Positions 47,590-63,421 of a DNA stretch of 64,000 nt are shown one piece after another. The stretch's first letter is position 1. Every line of letters begins with the position of its first letter. Source of the DNA: Diphasiastrum complanatum (taxonomy: Eukaryota > Streptophyta > Lycopodiopsida > Lycopodiales > Lycopodiaceae); NCBI GenBank assembly GCA_029204225.1, contig CM055103.1, positions 6,384,852 to 6,448,851 of the forward strand, written 5' to 3'. The notes under the pieces were generated by a model that saw only the letters and a program-made list of their open reading frames with translations, was not told the DNA's origin and did no database searches. The translations under genes were made by a program, and so were the position numbers.

Positions 47590-48300
47590 GTTCTTGTTCT
47601 CCAATTTGATTAATAAGATGGATCTAAATGCCTTTTTAATGATTATTGGGCTCTTAGTTGCCTAACAATTCATAATCATAATCATGTTCCTCACATGGAT
47701 GATCTCTTTGACCATTTGGGTATAGTCTCTACCTTTTCTAGATTTGATCTTTGTTGTTTTTATCATTATATTTGTATTCCACCTAAGGTTGAACATAAGA
47801 CTGCTTTTCATATGTCTTTTGATTTATATGAATTTTGAGTTTATCCTTTGGCATTTCTAATGGCCTTGATACTTTTCATAATGTCATGAATAGTATCTAT
47901 TAGTTGCTTATTGGAGTTTGTGTCTTGGTTTGCTTTGAAGGTATTCTTATATTTAACCATGACCTTTTATTCAGCCTTCTCATTTATCGTTAATCTTGGT
48001 ATTGCCTATTAATGAACTATATGTTAGAAATACAAGTGTGCTTTTGCAATATCTGAAATTCATTTCCTTGGTTTGTAATTTTTATTGGCTTCATTCGTGT
48101 CAATTTGTTGTTGCTATACAAAAATGGCCTCAACCACACGGTGTTCATGACACATGGGATGTTATTAAGACTTGCCACTCATGTATGTAGGCCTTTTTCT
48201 TAATTTGTTGTGGTCGATCACCATTTACATGTTTTTTGTTTACAAAAACACTATTTTTTCTTTGGCATATGATTGCCATGAATCATTTGGTCAAATCAAA
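47590..48300 (+). pseudogene. Ty3/gypsy reverse-transcriptase relic
   Basis: A plus-strand frame with stops reads DYWALSCLTIHNHNHVPHMD, DLFDHLGIVSTFSRFDLC, YHYICIPPKVEHKTAFHM, YEF, a stop, VYPLAF, then after a gap LLQYLKFISL and QKWPQPH. These follow the gypsy RT order (DYRALN, IDDLFD, FSKIDLRSGYH, KTAF, YEFLVMPFGL, FLGH, WP.P). The YVDD segment is not recognisable. Old and dead. Confidence 0.7.
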
Positions 48301-48895
48301 CATCTGTTACTCATGATTCATATTCTTTAAATAGATTCTAGCAATTTAGCATTTGTCATTCAATACAACATAACATAAAATCATTCAACACTAATAGAGA
48401 GAAAGTCCCAAATCTATAATAGATCAATGATAGAGTAGTACAATGAAGCTACTAACAAATATGAGGGAAAAGTCTCTCCTATATAGGGAGTAGTGACTCT
48501 CTAGTTCCTTGTAATGAAAAGCCAAAGGACATTGGTAATGGAAAGCCAAAAGCCATTAGTTGTAGAAGATAGACAACCAATAACCAAAAGCCAATAGAGC
48601 CCAAACAACACTAGGCTATTGCCATAAGTAAAGTGAACATCTAAAATTAGCTTAAAGTCCATGAAAAGAACCAAATTGCCCAATATAACTTACAATTTAA
48701 TTAGGCCTATCAATATGAAAAATACCACCGATGTTGTCACATGAATCTATGATACCCTGAATAAACATGTTTGTACTTATTAGTACTATAACAAGGTTAG
48801 AATTCTCCCAAGGCTTTATCATATTAAAAGTGAATTTTTGCAACTGTAGGGGATTCAGCTTGTGGACCGATATCATTGGCATGAAAATTATACCA
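48301..48895. other. Spacer left of the copia element, nothing recognised
   Basis: AT-rich sequence. It ends with tacca, the probable target duplication of the next element. Confidence 0.5.
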
Positions 48896-49783
48896 TGTTG
48901 AAAATTGTCACTTCTCACTTGTCATGTTTTATTGTAAATAAAGATCAATCATGTCTTCTATACAGCCCCCTCCTCCTGTTTGCCGCTCCTCTCATGATCT
49001 GATTTCACACGTGTGGAGCCTGTATCCACGTGTGAAATAAAGTACTTTTCATATTTGTAAATATCTACTTTGATTTTGTATCAATCAAGTCAACTATGAA
49101 CGTGATATGACTAGTTTTTAGTCAAGTTGACTAGTCACCTAGAAGTAAGCTTATCCTTGCATGTGCATGAGTAAATGCTCCCACATGGCAAGTGGATGTT
49201 CACACGTGTATATAGAGTTCTAGAAGATAAGAGTTGACCATTTTCCTTGGATCCTATTTTGTAGGGAATATTTCTATATTCTAGGAGACTAGCTCTTTGG
49301 ATTTTAGCCATATTCTAAAAGGTCAACTTTGGATAAGGATCAAGGATGGATCAAATGGATAGATCTGAGTGATGTGGCACTCTTCACACGTGTGAAGACC
49401 TGCTGGACTGTACCAGACTCGTGGATGTACTTGATCCACAAAAGGATCATCATTTTGCTAATGAGATTGATGAGACTTTTGCATTCTACACTTTTGTGAG
49501 ATTTCTAGTCAATAGAATTGTGATTTTATTGAATGATTGCTATCAAGAACCTATGTACTTGTTGTTTCAGGTGTAGGCCGTACAGTGGATAGTACTCCAC
49601 ATGGTTGAGGCCGCTGTCACTTGTTTATGAAGATTTGATCCATTGCTCTTGCTTAAATCTAAGTATAGTGAATCTAGATCAAGATCTAAAGTGTAGAACT
49701 TGATAGATCCATTGATTAAGCAACCAATAACTATCTATGATTGTTAAGTACAATCATTAATGTCCTAAAACTGAAATTTATCA
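48896..49783 (+). repeat. 5' LTR, 888 bp
   Basis: TGTTGAAAATTGTC...AAATTTATCA. It contains four CACGTG palindromes (49008, 49027, 49203, 49387). About 27 bp longer than the 3' LTR mainly because of a CT-rich insert near 48955-48995. Confidence 0.9.
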
Positions 49784-49795
49784 TGGTATCAGAGC
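49784..49795 (+). other. Primer-binding site, initiator tRNA-Met
   Basis: tggtatcagagc directly after the 5' LTR. Confidence 0.92.
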
Positions 49796-50378
49796 CGAGT
49801 AAGAAAGTGATCATTTGATTCATAAAACTTGCAAAGATCATTGGCAAAATTTGTTTTTGGCCAATACTAGTGAGGGCGAGTTCATCTAGAGTGATAGCTT
49901 GTTCCTATTTGGATCAAATCGACTTGGAGGCTGTGTATGTACTTTTCACACATGTGAAACCATACAACAATTTTCATTTCAAGTTACCCTGTGGTTTTTG
50001 GTCCTATAATCTCAATTCTAGTCCAGATTTAGTGCTTTTTGAAGCATAGTATTGATCTAGATTCAATCTAGCTAATGCCTATGACCAAATAGAGTTTTGG
50101 ATCATTGAAGCATTTCTTTTTGGAGTTTAAGATCAGATCTAAGAGGCTGATTTGTTCAGATCCTTAGTTGAAGTGAAACCTCTAAGAAAAGTGTAAAGCA
50201 AAAAAAATTTGTGAGAGTGAAAGCTAGGAATTTTTGTCAAGATCTAATTGTGTATCATTCAAGCTTGTGTGCTAGTTTGATAGAGACAAGGCTATAGGAA
50301 ATCTTGTGCGCTTTAGGCCTTTCATAGATCTTTAAAATTCATAAATATTTGTGATTTTAGAAGAGCATTTATTCTACA

Positions 50379-50606
50379 ATGTCATCCATGGGTGGTTATT
50401 TGTTCGAATCAAGTGAGGGACTCACTTCCACAAATTATTCCATTTGGAAAGTGAGGATGGAATCACTCCTAGTGATTCATGATCTCTTTGACATAGTTCT
50501 AGGAGTTGAGGAAGAGCCTCAAGCTACCCAAGAACAAACCAAATACAAGAAGAGAGCAAGATTAGCTCTACATTGCATAAAGTTGAATGTATGCAATGAC
50601 CAATAA
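50379..50606 (+). pseudogene. Copia gag N-terminal remnant
   Basis: Starts MSSMGGYLFESSEGLTSTNY, IWKVRMESLLVIHDLFDIVL: the N-terminal gag domain. After about 70 residues the frame ends in a deletion that jumps to the protease end. The leader between PBS and this start is about 580 bases long and contains no other frame. Confidence 0.85.
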
Positions 50607-50609
50607 CAA

Positions 50610-53330
50610 GCATTATTTTTCTACTCTTCTCTCTTGTAATGACTCTAAGAAGTCAATATACACTGCTAGTGATCAAGAATGCCAGATAGCTGGTATAGGA
50701 TCTATTCCTCTTTGCTTAGGCACATCTAAAAGGATAGATCTAGATAATTCTTTTATATGTTCCTACCATTTCAAGAAACTTGCTTAGTGTAGGACAATTA
50801 ATGGACAATGGACTAGATGTACATTTCAAGAATGGAGTTTGTTCCATCTTGAAAAATGATAAGTGCATAGCTAGTGGCATTAAGCAAGATAGACTTTTCA
50901 AGTTGGATGCTAATGTTGCAAATGAGAGTGTGAACTTGGCTAGGGAGGAGTTATCTCAAGTGGAGCTTTGGCATAAGAGATTAAGCCATCCTAATCTTCA
51001 ATCCATGGAGTCAATGGCAAGCAAGGAACTAGATCTCGGCCTACCAAAAGCTTTCAAAAGGTGTGGAAAAATGTGTGAGGCATGTGGCCTTGCAAAGTCA
51101 CACAAATATTCTTACAAGAGATCTTCATCAAGATTTCCCTTGGATCTCATACATTCTGATGTACATAGTTTTTCACATGCAAGTAATGGAGGTGCCTTGA
51201 TGTATGTAACATCTATAGATGATTGTACTAGATTCACATGGATTAAGTTACTATCAAAGAAAAGTCTTGTATATGAAGCTTTCATTAAGTTCAAGTCTCT
51301 AGTTGAGAAGCAACTTAGTACTTCCATCAAGGCATTAAGATGTGATAATGGAGGAGAGTACACCTCCAATAAAATGAAAGACTTTTGTGAGATCAATGTC
51401 AATAAATTGCAGTACACTTGTTCCTACACCCCCCAACAAAATAGGGCGGCCGAGAGGAAAAATAGGAGTCTATGTGAATGTGCAAAGTCTTTAAGACTTG
51501 ATGCATCACTTCCCATCTCATTTTGGGGAGAAGCTATAACTTGTGCTAATTACTTGTGTAATAGACTTCCTAGTAGTGCTATTGATGGGATCTCACCATA
51601 TCAAGCTTTGTTTGGTAAGAAACCCAATGTAAAATATTTTAAAATCTTGGATGTATTTGTTATGTCCACATCCCTTTGGAGACAAGAAGAAAGGAAGATG
51701 CTACCTCCTTTTGTTGGCTATGGAGAAAATAGCAAGGACTATAGGATATATGATCCTAAATCTAAGAAAGTAAATGTAAGTAAGGATGTACTTTTTGATG
51801 AGTCACAATTTGCTAAAAGCTTGTCTAATGGATCTAACCCATTGGGCATTGAAGATCTTGACAAACCCGAGGAGGATCTTGACAAACTCGAGGAGGATCT
51901 TGACAAACCCGAGGATTGAGACAAAGATCCTAGTCAAAGGGGGTCGAGAAGATCAACAAGAAGCAAGGCTGAGCCCTCAAGGCTCACCTATGTGGACAAG
52001 GGAAAGCAAAAGGAAGACTCTAAATATTCTACCTCTTACTCCTTCTTAGTTACATTGCTTGAAGAACCATCATCTTTTGAAGAAGCATATAGATCTAAAG
52101 TTTGGAGAGATGCAATGCAAGTAGAGTATGATGCATTAGAACAAAATCATACTTGGAATCTTGTAAATCTTCCAAGAGGAAAGAAGCCACTTGCATGTAA
52201 GTGGATTTATAGAATAAAGTACAATTGAGATGGATCTATTAGTAAGTACAAGGGTAGGCTTGTTGCTAAAGTATTTCTTCAAGTAAAAGGATTGGATTAT
52301 GAAGAAACATTTGCACCTGTAGCTAAGCTTGTAACTATTAGATTAATCATTTGCATTGCTACTTTGTTCAAGTGGGATCTCTACCAAATGGATGTGACAA
52401 ATGCTTTCTTGAATGGCTTCTTAGAAGAGGAAATCTACATGATGCAACCCGAGGGCTTCATCAAGGTTGGTGAGGAGCAAAAAGTGTGCTACTTAAGGAA
52501 GAGCCTATATGGCTTGAAGCAAGCACCTAGAGCTTGGTACTCTAGGTTGCATGATTTTCTCTATTCCCTTGGATTTGTACTAAGTGCTTATGAACCTTCT
52601 TTATATTTCAAATGTAATGAAGGAAAGATCATCATTTTGGTGCTTTATGTTGATGACATCATTATGACAGGAAATGATGATGAAGGCATAGGCAAAGTAA
52701 AAGTTGATTTATCTAGTGAGTTCAAGATGGTAGATCTAGGCTTCCTAAAGTTTATACTTGGGATAGAAGTGTCTAGAAGTAGCAATTGTACTTTCATAAG
52801 TCAATCTAAGTATGCTACTTCCATTCTTGAAAAGTTTGGTATGAAAGATTGTAAGGGGATTGACACCCCTATGGAGCATGTTGTGAAAGCAACTAATGAA
52901 GGTGATGAAGCATCCTTTGGAGACATCACCCTCTTTAGAAAGCTTATAGGCTCCCTAATCTATTTAACCATCACTAGACCTAACTTAAGTTTTTGTGTAA
53001 GCAAGTTGAGTCAAAGTATGCAAGCTCCTTTAGTGCATCATTGGAAAAGTGCCAAGAGAGTGCTTAGATATGATTCTAGTACATTGTGACAATCAAGCTT
53101 CTCAACAAATTGCTTCCAATCCTATCTTCCATGCTAGAACAAAGCATATTGAGCTAGCTCACCACTTTGTGAGGGAGAAGGTACAATCCAAGGAGGTGCA
53201 ACTACATCATGTACCATCATCCGAATGCATAGCTGATATCTTAACCAAGCCATTGTCCAAAGATCCATTTTACAAGTTAAGATATGCTCTTGGAATTGTA
53301 GATAGATGTACATTAGATTTGCCAAGTTAG
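50610..53330 (+). pseudogene. Copia pol remnant with intact DDE and YVDD
   Basis: A short frame (protease end, TASDQECQIAGIGSIPLCLG) is followed by one reading frame from 50780 to 53089 broken only by TGA codons at about 51917 and 52225. Pre-integrase LSVGQLMDNGLDVHFKNG, LWHKRLSHPN, CEACGLAKSHK. Integrase catalytic residues kept: LIHSDVHSFS, ALRCDNGGEY, NRAAERKNRS. A linker with three DLDK(P/L)EE heptads. RT: ACKWIYRIKYN, DYEETFAPVAK, QMDVTNAFLNGFLEEEIYMMQP, KSLYGLKQAPRAWYSRLHDF, LYVDDIIMTG. RNase H begins (KLSQSMQAPLVHHWKSAKRV), then a deletion with frameshift leads to CDNQASQQIASNPIFHARTK and ADILTKPLSKDPF. The best preserved pol of the window. Confidence 0.9.
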
Positions 53331-53343
53331 AAGTGATGAGGAG

Positions 53344-54207
53344 TGTTGAAAATTGTCACTTCTCACTTGTCATTTTTTATTGTAAATAAAGATCAATCAC
53401 GAGTACAATGTTCATGATCTGATTTCACACGTGTGGAGCCTATTCCCACGTGTGAAATAAAGTACTTTTCATATTTGTAAATATCTATTTTGATTTTGTA
53501 TCAATCAAGTCAACTGTGAACATGATATGACTAGTTTTTAGTCAAGTTGACTAGTCACCTAGAAGTTAGCTTATCCTTGCATGTGCATGAGTAAATGCTC
53601 CCACATGGCAAGTGGATGTTCACACGTGTGTATAGAGTTCTAGAAGATAAGAGTTGACCATTTTCCTTAGATCCTATTTTGTAGGGAATATTCCTATATT
53701 CTAGGAGACTAGCTCTTTGGATTTTAGCCATATTCTAGAAGGTCAACTTTGGATAAGGATCAAGGATGGATCAAATGGATAGATCTGAGTGATGTGGGAC
53801 TCTTCACACATGTGAAGACCTGCTAGACTGTACCAGACTCGTGGATGTACTTGATCCATAAAAGGATCATCATTTTGCTAATGAGATTGATGAGACTTTT
53901 GCATTCTACACTTTTGTGAGATTTCTAGTCAATAGAATTGTGATTTTATTGAATGATTGCTATCAAGAACCTATGTACTTGTTGTTTCAGGTGAGGGCGC
54001 CCTACAGTGGACAATACTCCACACGTGTGAGGCCGCTCTCACTTGTTTATGAAGATTTGATCCATTGCTCTTGCTTAAATCTGAGTGAAGTGAATCTAGA
54101 TCAAGATCTAAAGTGTAGAACTTGATAGATCCATTTATTAAGCAACCAAATAACTCTCTATGATTCTTAAGTACAATCATTAATGTCCTAAAACTGAAAT
54201 TTTATCA
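53344..54207 (+). repeat. 3' LTR, 864 bp
   Basis: Partner of 48896-49783, about 95% identical by eye outside the indel. CACGTG at 53428, 53447, 53623 and 54022; the fourth site of the 5' LTR is mutated here (cacacatgtg), while 54022 is new. Confidence 0.9.
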
Positions 54208-54212
54208 TACCC

Positions 54213-58189
<3,977 letters not shown>

Positions 58190-58199
58190 TACCATAAAG

Positions 58200-59715
58200 T
58201 GAAGCAAGTTTTAGGATACTCAGCTGTTACCTGCCACATCCCACAATACAAAATCGCACGAGTTAGTACAGTGGGGAAGATAGGTGTCATAGCCGAGCAT
58301 CAGTTGTTATCCATGTCCGAAACAAGAGTTCACTACTTTATCAGCATAAACTCAGTTGATAAAATATGTCCAATCTTCCCAAGCATATTGTACTTTACTC
58401 GCAATACGATCTGCCCGAGGTTTATAACCGTATCAAGGCAAAAACCATACTGATCAGTTTTAGGGTGTAAGCAACGTATATACCTTACAAATCACAATTT
58501 TAAGCATTTAGAGATATGCTCAGTAAATCAAATTCCTGATCCCTCCTAATGGATCTTTCCTGCTATCCGTGGTCTGATTGATGGTTTGGTGATTCCTCAT
58601 CAGATGAGGTGTCTTCCTTTCCTTCATTACTTTGCAGCGGCTCAGTGTCAATGACATTCTCTGAAAAAGTGCTAATATCATCTTCGTCATCTTCAACAAT
58701 CAAGGAAATTCCTGCAAACTTAGATTTGTCACACTTATGCCCTGGTTTTCATTTTTGCTTACAAGTGAAACATAAGCCTTGTTGCCACAATCAATCTATC
58801 TCGGCCTTCGATCTAACAATTTTCACCTTGTATATACCTTCGCAAATGATCTGCATTAGACATTGTGGGTAACTTAAGAGTTAGACTCCACAAATCAAAG
58901 TTATACTCTTGTATCGAACTCTTCTGGCATATCTTCGTCCATCTTTTGAAGTTGTCATCATCCTGGAATGGTCTTCTGAAGGTCTCAATACAAGCATTCT
59001 TAAATAATGGCCAATTAATTCGTGCGTTACATTCCTCTATTGATAGCCTATTCTCCCTCCGCTTCCACCACTCATAGGATGCTTCCTCAAAATGGATTAT
59101 AGCGAAAATAATTTTAGCTTGATCAGGTCTATCGTACAGGGTGAAATAATGATCTAATTTATCCAACCACTCTTCAATGTCAAGGGTCTTAAAGTCATCA
59201 TTGAATTTCTGAATAGTAATCTTATCCTTGTATTCCCGAGTATCAAAGTGGTTCCGTTTTTCATGAAACCTTGTTGACTATTGCACTCGTTGTTCTGACA
59301 TGCCCCTGTCATTTCCAAGTCTGGCCGGGTATTCAATATGACTCTGTAATATCTGTTTTTCCTTGTCCATGTCAATTCTCCGAACATCCTGAGAAGATGT
59401 TACATTTTATGACGAAGATGGTAGTTGAAATGACGTGGATGGCTCATTATATCTTTGGTCAGTTCTGGCAATTCTGTCTTGCCTACAACCTAGGCTATCA
59501 AACAATTTTGTCCATTTTACCTCATCACCTTGCCGATCTTGTCTCATTTCTTGCAACATTGCCACTATCAGATCTTGTGTGGCCTGCATTTTACTTAGTA
59601 AGTTCTCTTGTTGGTTTGAAACATGCAATTCTTCCACCATCTCTTCAACAAGCGAGTTGTCTTGAGGTGCATTATTTTTATCCACAGTTTGTTTCCCTCA
59701 ACCACCCATTTTGAA
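58200..59715 (-). pseudogene. Ty3/gypsy gag remnant
   Basis: Minus strand. The N-terminal part is DNSLVEEMVEELHVSNQQEN, ATQDLIVAMLQEMRQD; after frameshifts DFKTLDIEEWLDKLDHYF, then the gypsy gag core (ASYEWWKRR, NWPLFKNACIETFRR, IQEYNFDLWSLTLKLP). The zinc knuckle GLCFTCKQK*KPGHKCDKSKF carries one in-frame stop. Acidic text follows (DDEDDISTFSENVIDTEP). Beyond about 58480 the sequence decays before a protease can be recognised. RT and integrase are absent. Its PBS and LTR lie at 60832 and rightwards. Confidence 0.82.
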
Positions 59716-60831
59716 GTGTAACAGCACGAGTTTGAATAGTTTTGGATCACTTTTTGTTCTTACCTGACTCTCAATCCAAGCCAAGCAAGAAAGTTATGGA
59801 AGTAATATCAAGTTAAGAGTTTTGTACACTTGATATTGGACTCAAGCGCACACAAAGTACCAGGACAAGAGCAGAGCAGAAAAAACGCGCTCGAAATCAA
59901 TATTGGAGGAAAAATATAAAAAATATAAAAAATATTTTTTTTTTCGGGTATCGATTCCAAGCGCAAATAGGTTAGCCAAACTTTTTGAATAGTCCACCCG
60001 CGCTTGAAAGCGATATTGCAAAAAAAAAATTTAATTAATTTTTTTAATTTTGAAAAAAAATGACGTAAAAGGCTTAAGAACCTTTCAAAATGAAGAAACT
60101 GAAAAAAAAATTATAGCAAAAAGAAACTTCAAAATTGAAATTTTGAAGGGCTTCTCTCTCACCAAGAAATACAAAGAAAAATCTCCAGAATTCTAGCGAA
60201 TCTGACCCAGCTTCACTAATTTGATCATAACTCTCTCAATATTGATCCAAATCACACAAACTCGGTACCTCTGAAAAGCTAAAAACAAGCTCTATCGGGG
60301 TAGGTATCAGATCAATGATTGAACGTATTGATAGGTCAAATTTACAACAGAACAGGTCTGAAAATTTTGAAAGAAAAAAACTAGTAAAACTAGAGCTAGA
60401 AATCAAGATTTGTCATAACTTTTTGATTACTCATCCAAATGAACTACAATATGGATCAAATCAAAGATAAGATATGCTCTAAAAGCATATGTAAAGAAAC
60501 CAACATGAAAGACTAAAATAAAATCTGAAAAATCCAAACAAATTAAGAATGAATTTGTAATCACCTATTTTGACAGCTTTTGGGAAAATTGCAATAACTT
60601 TTGCATCCCATACCCAAATTGCTTACAAATTGGTGCAAATGAAAGTTAAAAAAAAGCCTTAAAAGTATACGAAATCAAATTAGAAATTAAAAATGAATTT
60701 ATATGCTAAAAATGAGTCTGAACAGACCTGAAAATTCAAAAGTTAGAAATTAGCAAAAGAAAGCTACAAAAACAATAAACTCTTCAATTGAAATGAGATT
60801 CATGTTGAATCAAATGATTATTGGATCTTAA
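59716..60831 (-). other. Leader between PBS and gag of the gypsy element
   Basis: A-rich text without frames. It includes repeated gaaaatt/aaaaattt motifs and a short repeat of LTR-adjacent text (ctctcaatccaagccaagca at about 59768, compare 60864). Confidence 0.5.
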
Positions 60832-60843
60832 GCTCCGATACCA
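60832..60843 (-). other. Primer-binding site variant
   Basis: The element strand reads tggtatcggagc, one base off tggtatcagagc (A to G at position 8), as seen in some gypsy lineages. It faces the gag at 59715. Confidence 0.65.
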
Positions 60844-61400
60844 CAAATTTCATGTGCCATACCTCTCAATCCAAGCCAAACAGGCTAGAACAAGGAGGAA
60901 ACCACCACACCTATGTTGAAGAGAACCAAAGATGAAGAATAACCACAAGCTACCACAAAGCTCATATCAAAGTGAAGCTCAAGAGGAGATGGATTCCATA
61001 ATAGAGGGTGAGAAGTACATGAATTCATGTGATGGGGCACATGAGACCTAGCAAGATCAAGATCCCAAGGCTCACATTCGCAAAGGAGGAAGAGAAGATG
61101 GAGCTCCTAGTTCTCTCAATTGCAAATGAGCCAAAAGATTCCAAAAGTGATGTCTCTTGCCTAATTATAGACAAGTCCCCTAACTTAACTAAACATAACT
61201 ATCTTGAAGGATAGTTAGCCCTTGTTAAGTATTATTTAGTCTACATTGGGCCCTTAGTGGCCTATTATCCTTATTAATTACTTTGAAGGGCCTAAAGAGG
61301 GAACCGCCTTGTTCTTAAGGCTAATAGTTTCCTTTGGGCCTACAAAGCTTACAATGGATATTTTAAGGCATGGTATACTAACAACCACTTTCAACACATT
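60844..61400 (-). mobile_element. Gypsy 5' LTR remnant
   Basis: It lies directly upstream (element strand) of the PBS. The LTR edge next to the PBS is not canonical (…caaatttca before tgtgcc). Text at 61116-61355 matches 16535-16760. Right edge not defined. Confidence 0.45.
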
Positions 61401-62403
61401 TAAATACAATCACAAAGGAATCCATAGTGAAAACATCAAATAGTTTAGACACAAAATAGCAAGTAGGCAAGTTTGATTCTTTTTATTTGATGTTCTAAAT
61501 GTTGTCATAATAGACAAAGGAACGTGAATGAATGTCTGAAACTCTACATATTTCCTTTTAGATGTATCATGAATTTAGTTACATGTATGATTACCTTTAT
61601 TTTTCAACAAATTTATTATCTTTTTGCATGCCTTGACACTTTTTAAAATGTATATACTATGTATACGGACAAGGTGTCAATTAAAACTTGTGAACAACCT
61701 TCACTTGACATGACATCAATTTCTCTATGATTTTGAATAAAATGATAGACAATAGTTTATTCTACTCGATCTTATTGCACTTCGACAAGCATTACAAAAT
61801 TGACTTTATGAAAACTAAAAGACTCCAACTTGATGCTGAAAATTTGTGAGCTTTTGGTCAAGGCAATATCATGGGCTCTATCTATATAGTTGAGTAGGCA
61901 AGCCCTTGATTGCATTAGAAATATAATGCTTGCAATGGATTTTGAGAGAGGTTTCGAAAAGTCCAAGTGTGCATTTTCTTGAGAGACGTAGTAACTTCAG
62001 ATCTCTCAAGTCAACCTGATTGGTTGGTGGACCATGACAAAAGAGAGAATATGTTGATTATGTACAATGTAGACATCTATAATAGATTGAGAAGTAAAAC
62101 ACGCTTCGAATGAGGAATTTCGAGTCTGTGAGAACATGAGTTGACCCCTTGAGGAGGGCCTAGTTGTAAAATCTTGAGTGAAATTGACTTGTGTAATATG
62201 AAAAAAAAAAATGACATGGAATGGCTTTAGAAGATACCTAGAATGAGTTGGAGAGGGCCTGAACATACCTTAATTGTTGAAGTGCTATTTAGAACATAGG
62301 CATCAACTCAAATTATGTAATTTCACTTTCAAAGTTATAAACCTTGAAATTTAGCATTCCAATTGAGTACAATAACCAATGTGATTTTGAATGTATATTT
62401 TCT
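61401..62403. other. Intergenic, nothing recognised
   Basis: AT-rich sequence; no family, RNA or clear repeat. Confidence 0.4.
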
Positions 62404-62495
62404 CTTGACATTTGAAATCAATATGAGCGCCATCTTGACATTGAAAACAAAATTTGAGTGTCAACTTGACATTGAAATCAAAATATGAGTGCCAT
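62404..62495. repeat. About 31-bp tandem repeat, three copies
   Basis: Units cttgacatttgaaatcaatatgagcgccat, cttgacattgaaaacaaaatttgagtgtcaa and cttgacattgaaatcaaaatatgagtgccat follow each other directly. Confidence 0.85.
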
Positions 62496-62872
62496 CTCCA
62501 TATTTGAATATGGAGGAGATCACCATTATAGAAACATTCATCAAAATTGATTATTTTTCATTTGGTAAGAATATGTTTGCATTCAAATATTTTTATAGTA
62601 TTTATGTACCGAATACCCTAAAGCTTGTGATTAGTTTTGTACTTTTTAAGATGACAACTTTGTATCATCTTCATTCGGACATTCCTACTGACTTGGCACC
62701 TTTACTAAAAAGAGAAATCAAAGGATCAACATTATTTGCTATAGGATCAAAGGAAAAAATAATCTGGATCTATGGACAAATGGGTCTTTGTATTCTCAAG
62801 ATCCTAATACCCTACAACATCTTGTCTTTCCTCAATAACTTAGTTAATCATATGGATATGAAATGGGCATAA
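62489..62872 (+). other. Unrecognised ORF, 127 codons
   Basis: A plus-strand frame of ordinary composition with many aromatic and hydrophobic residues (for example NTLKLVISFVLFKM). I recognise no family, see no splice partners, and the region is AT-rich. It may be a chance frame. A further frame past the microsatellite (63229-63421: LEKVISNIEIEYEHMQVIL) looks coiled-coil-like and could be part of the same unknown unit; both are uncertain. Confidence 0.2.
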
Positions 62873-62978
62873 TGGTTTTTTGGGATATTGTGAAAGATTA
62901 CAAAATTATAAAAAATACATTTTCAATGCGAAGGATTCAGTTCTTGGAGAGTCAGGTCAAATGCATGTTCTCTTACCA

Positions 62979-63230
<252 letters not shown>

Positions 63231-63421
63231 TACAAAAGTTGTTGCATAAAAATGCAAATCTTCGAACAAATCATGAGTCATTAGAAAAAGTTATTTCAAA
63301 TATTGAAATAGAATATGAACATATGCAAGTAATATTGCATTCTATTCGTTATGAGAATATACAATTACTAAAATATGTGGAACTATTAACAAAGGAGTCT
63401 AAAAATTATAAACAAAAGTGA

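Larger units (their letters stand above)
48896..54207 (+). mobile_element. Copia element with 0.87-kb LTRs
   Basis: A delimited 5,312-bp element. The LTRs are 48896-49783 and 53344-54207; the PBS tggtatcagagc follows the left LTR without a gap; a purine tract (gaagtgatgaggag) precedes the right LTR. Flanks tacca and taccc agree in 4 of 5 bases, a slightly mutated TSD. Internal part: a truncated gag, then protease-end to RNase H. Integrase DDE and RT YVDD residues are kept, but most of gag, the protease active site and the middle of RNase H are deleted, so the element is non-autonomous. Confidence 0.92.
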
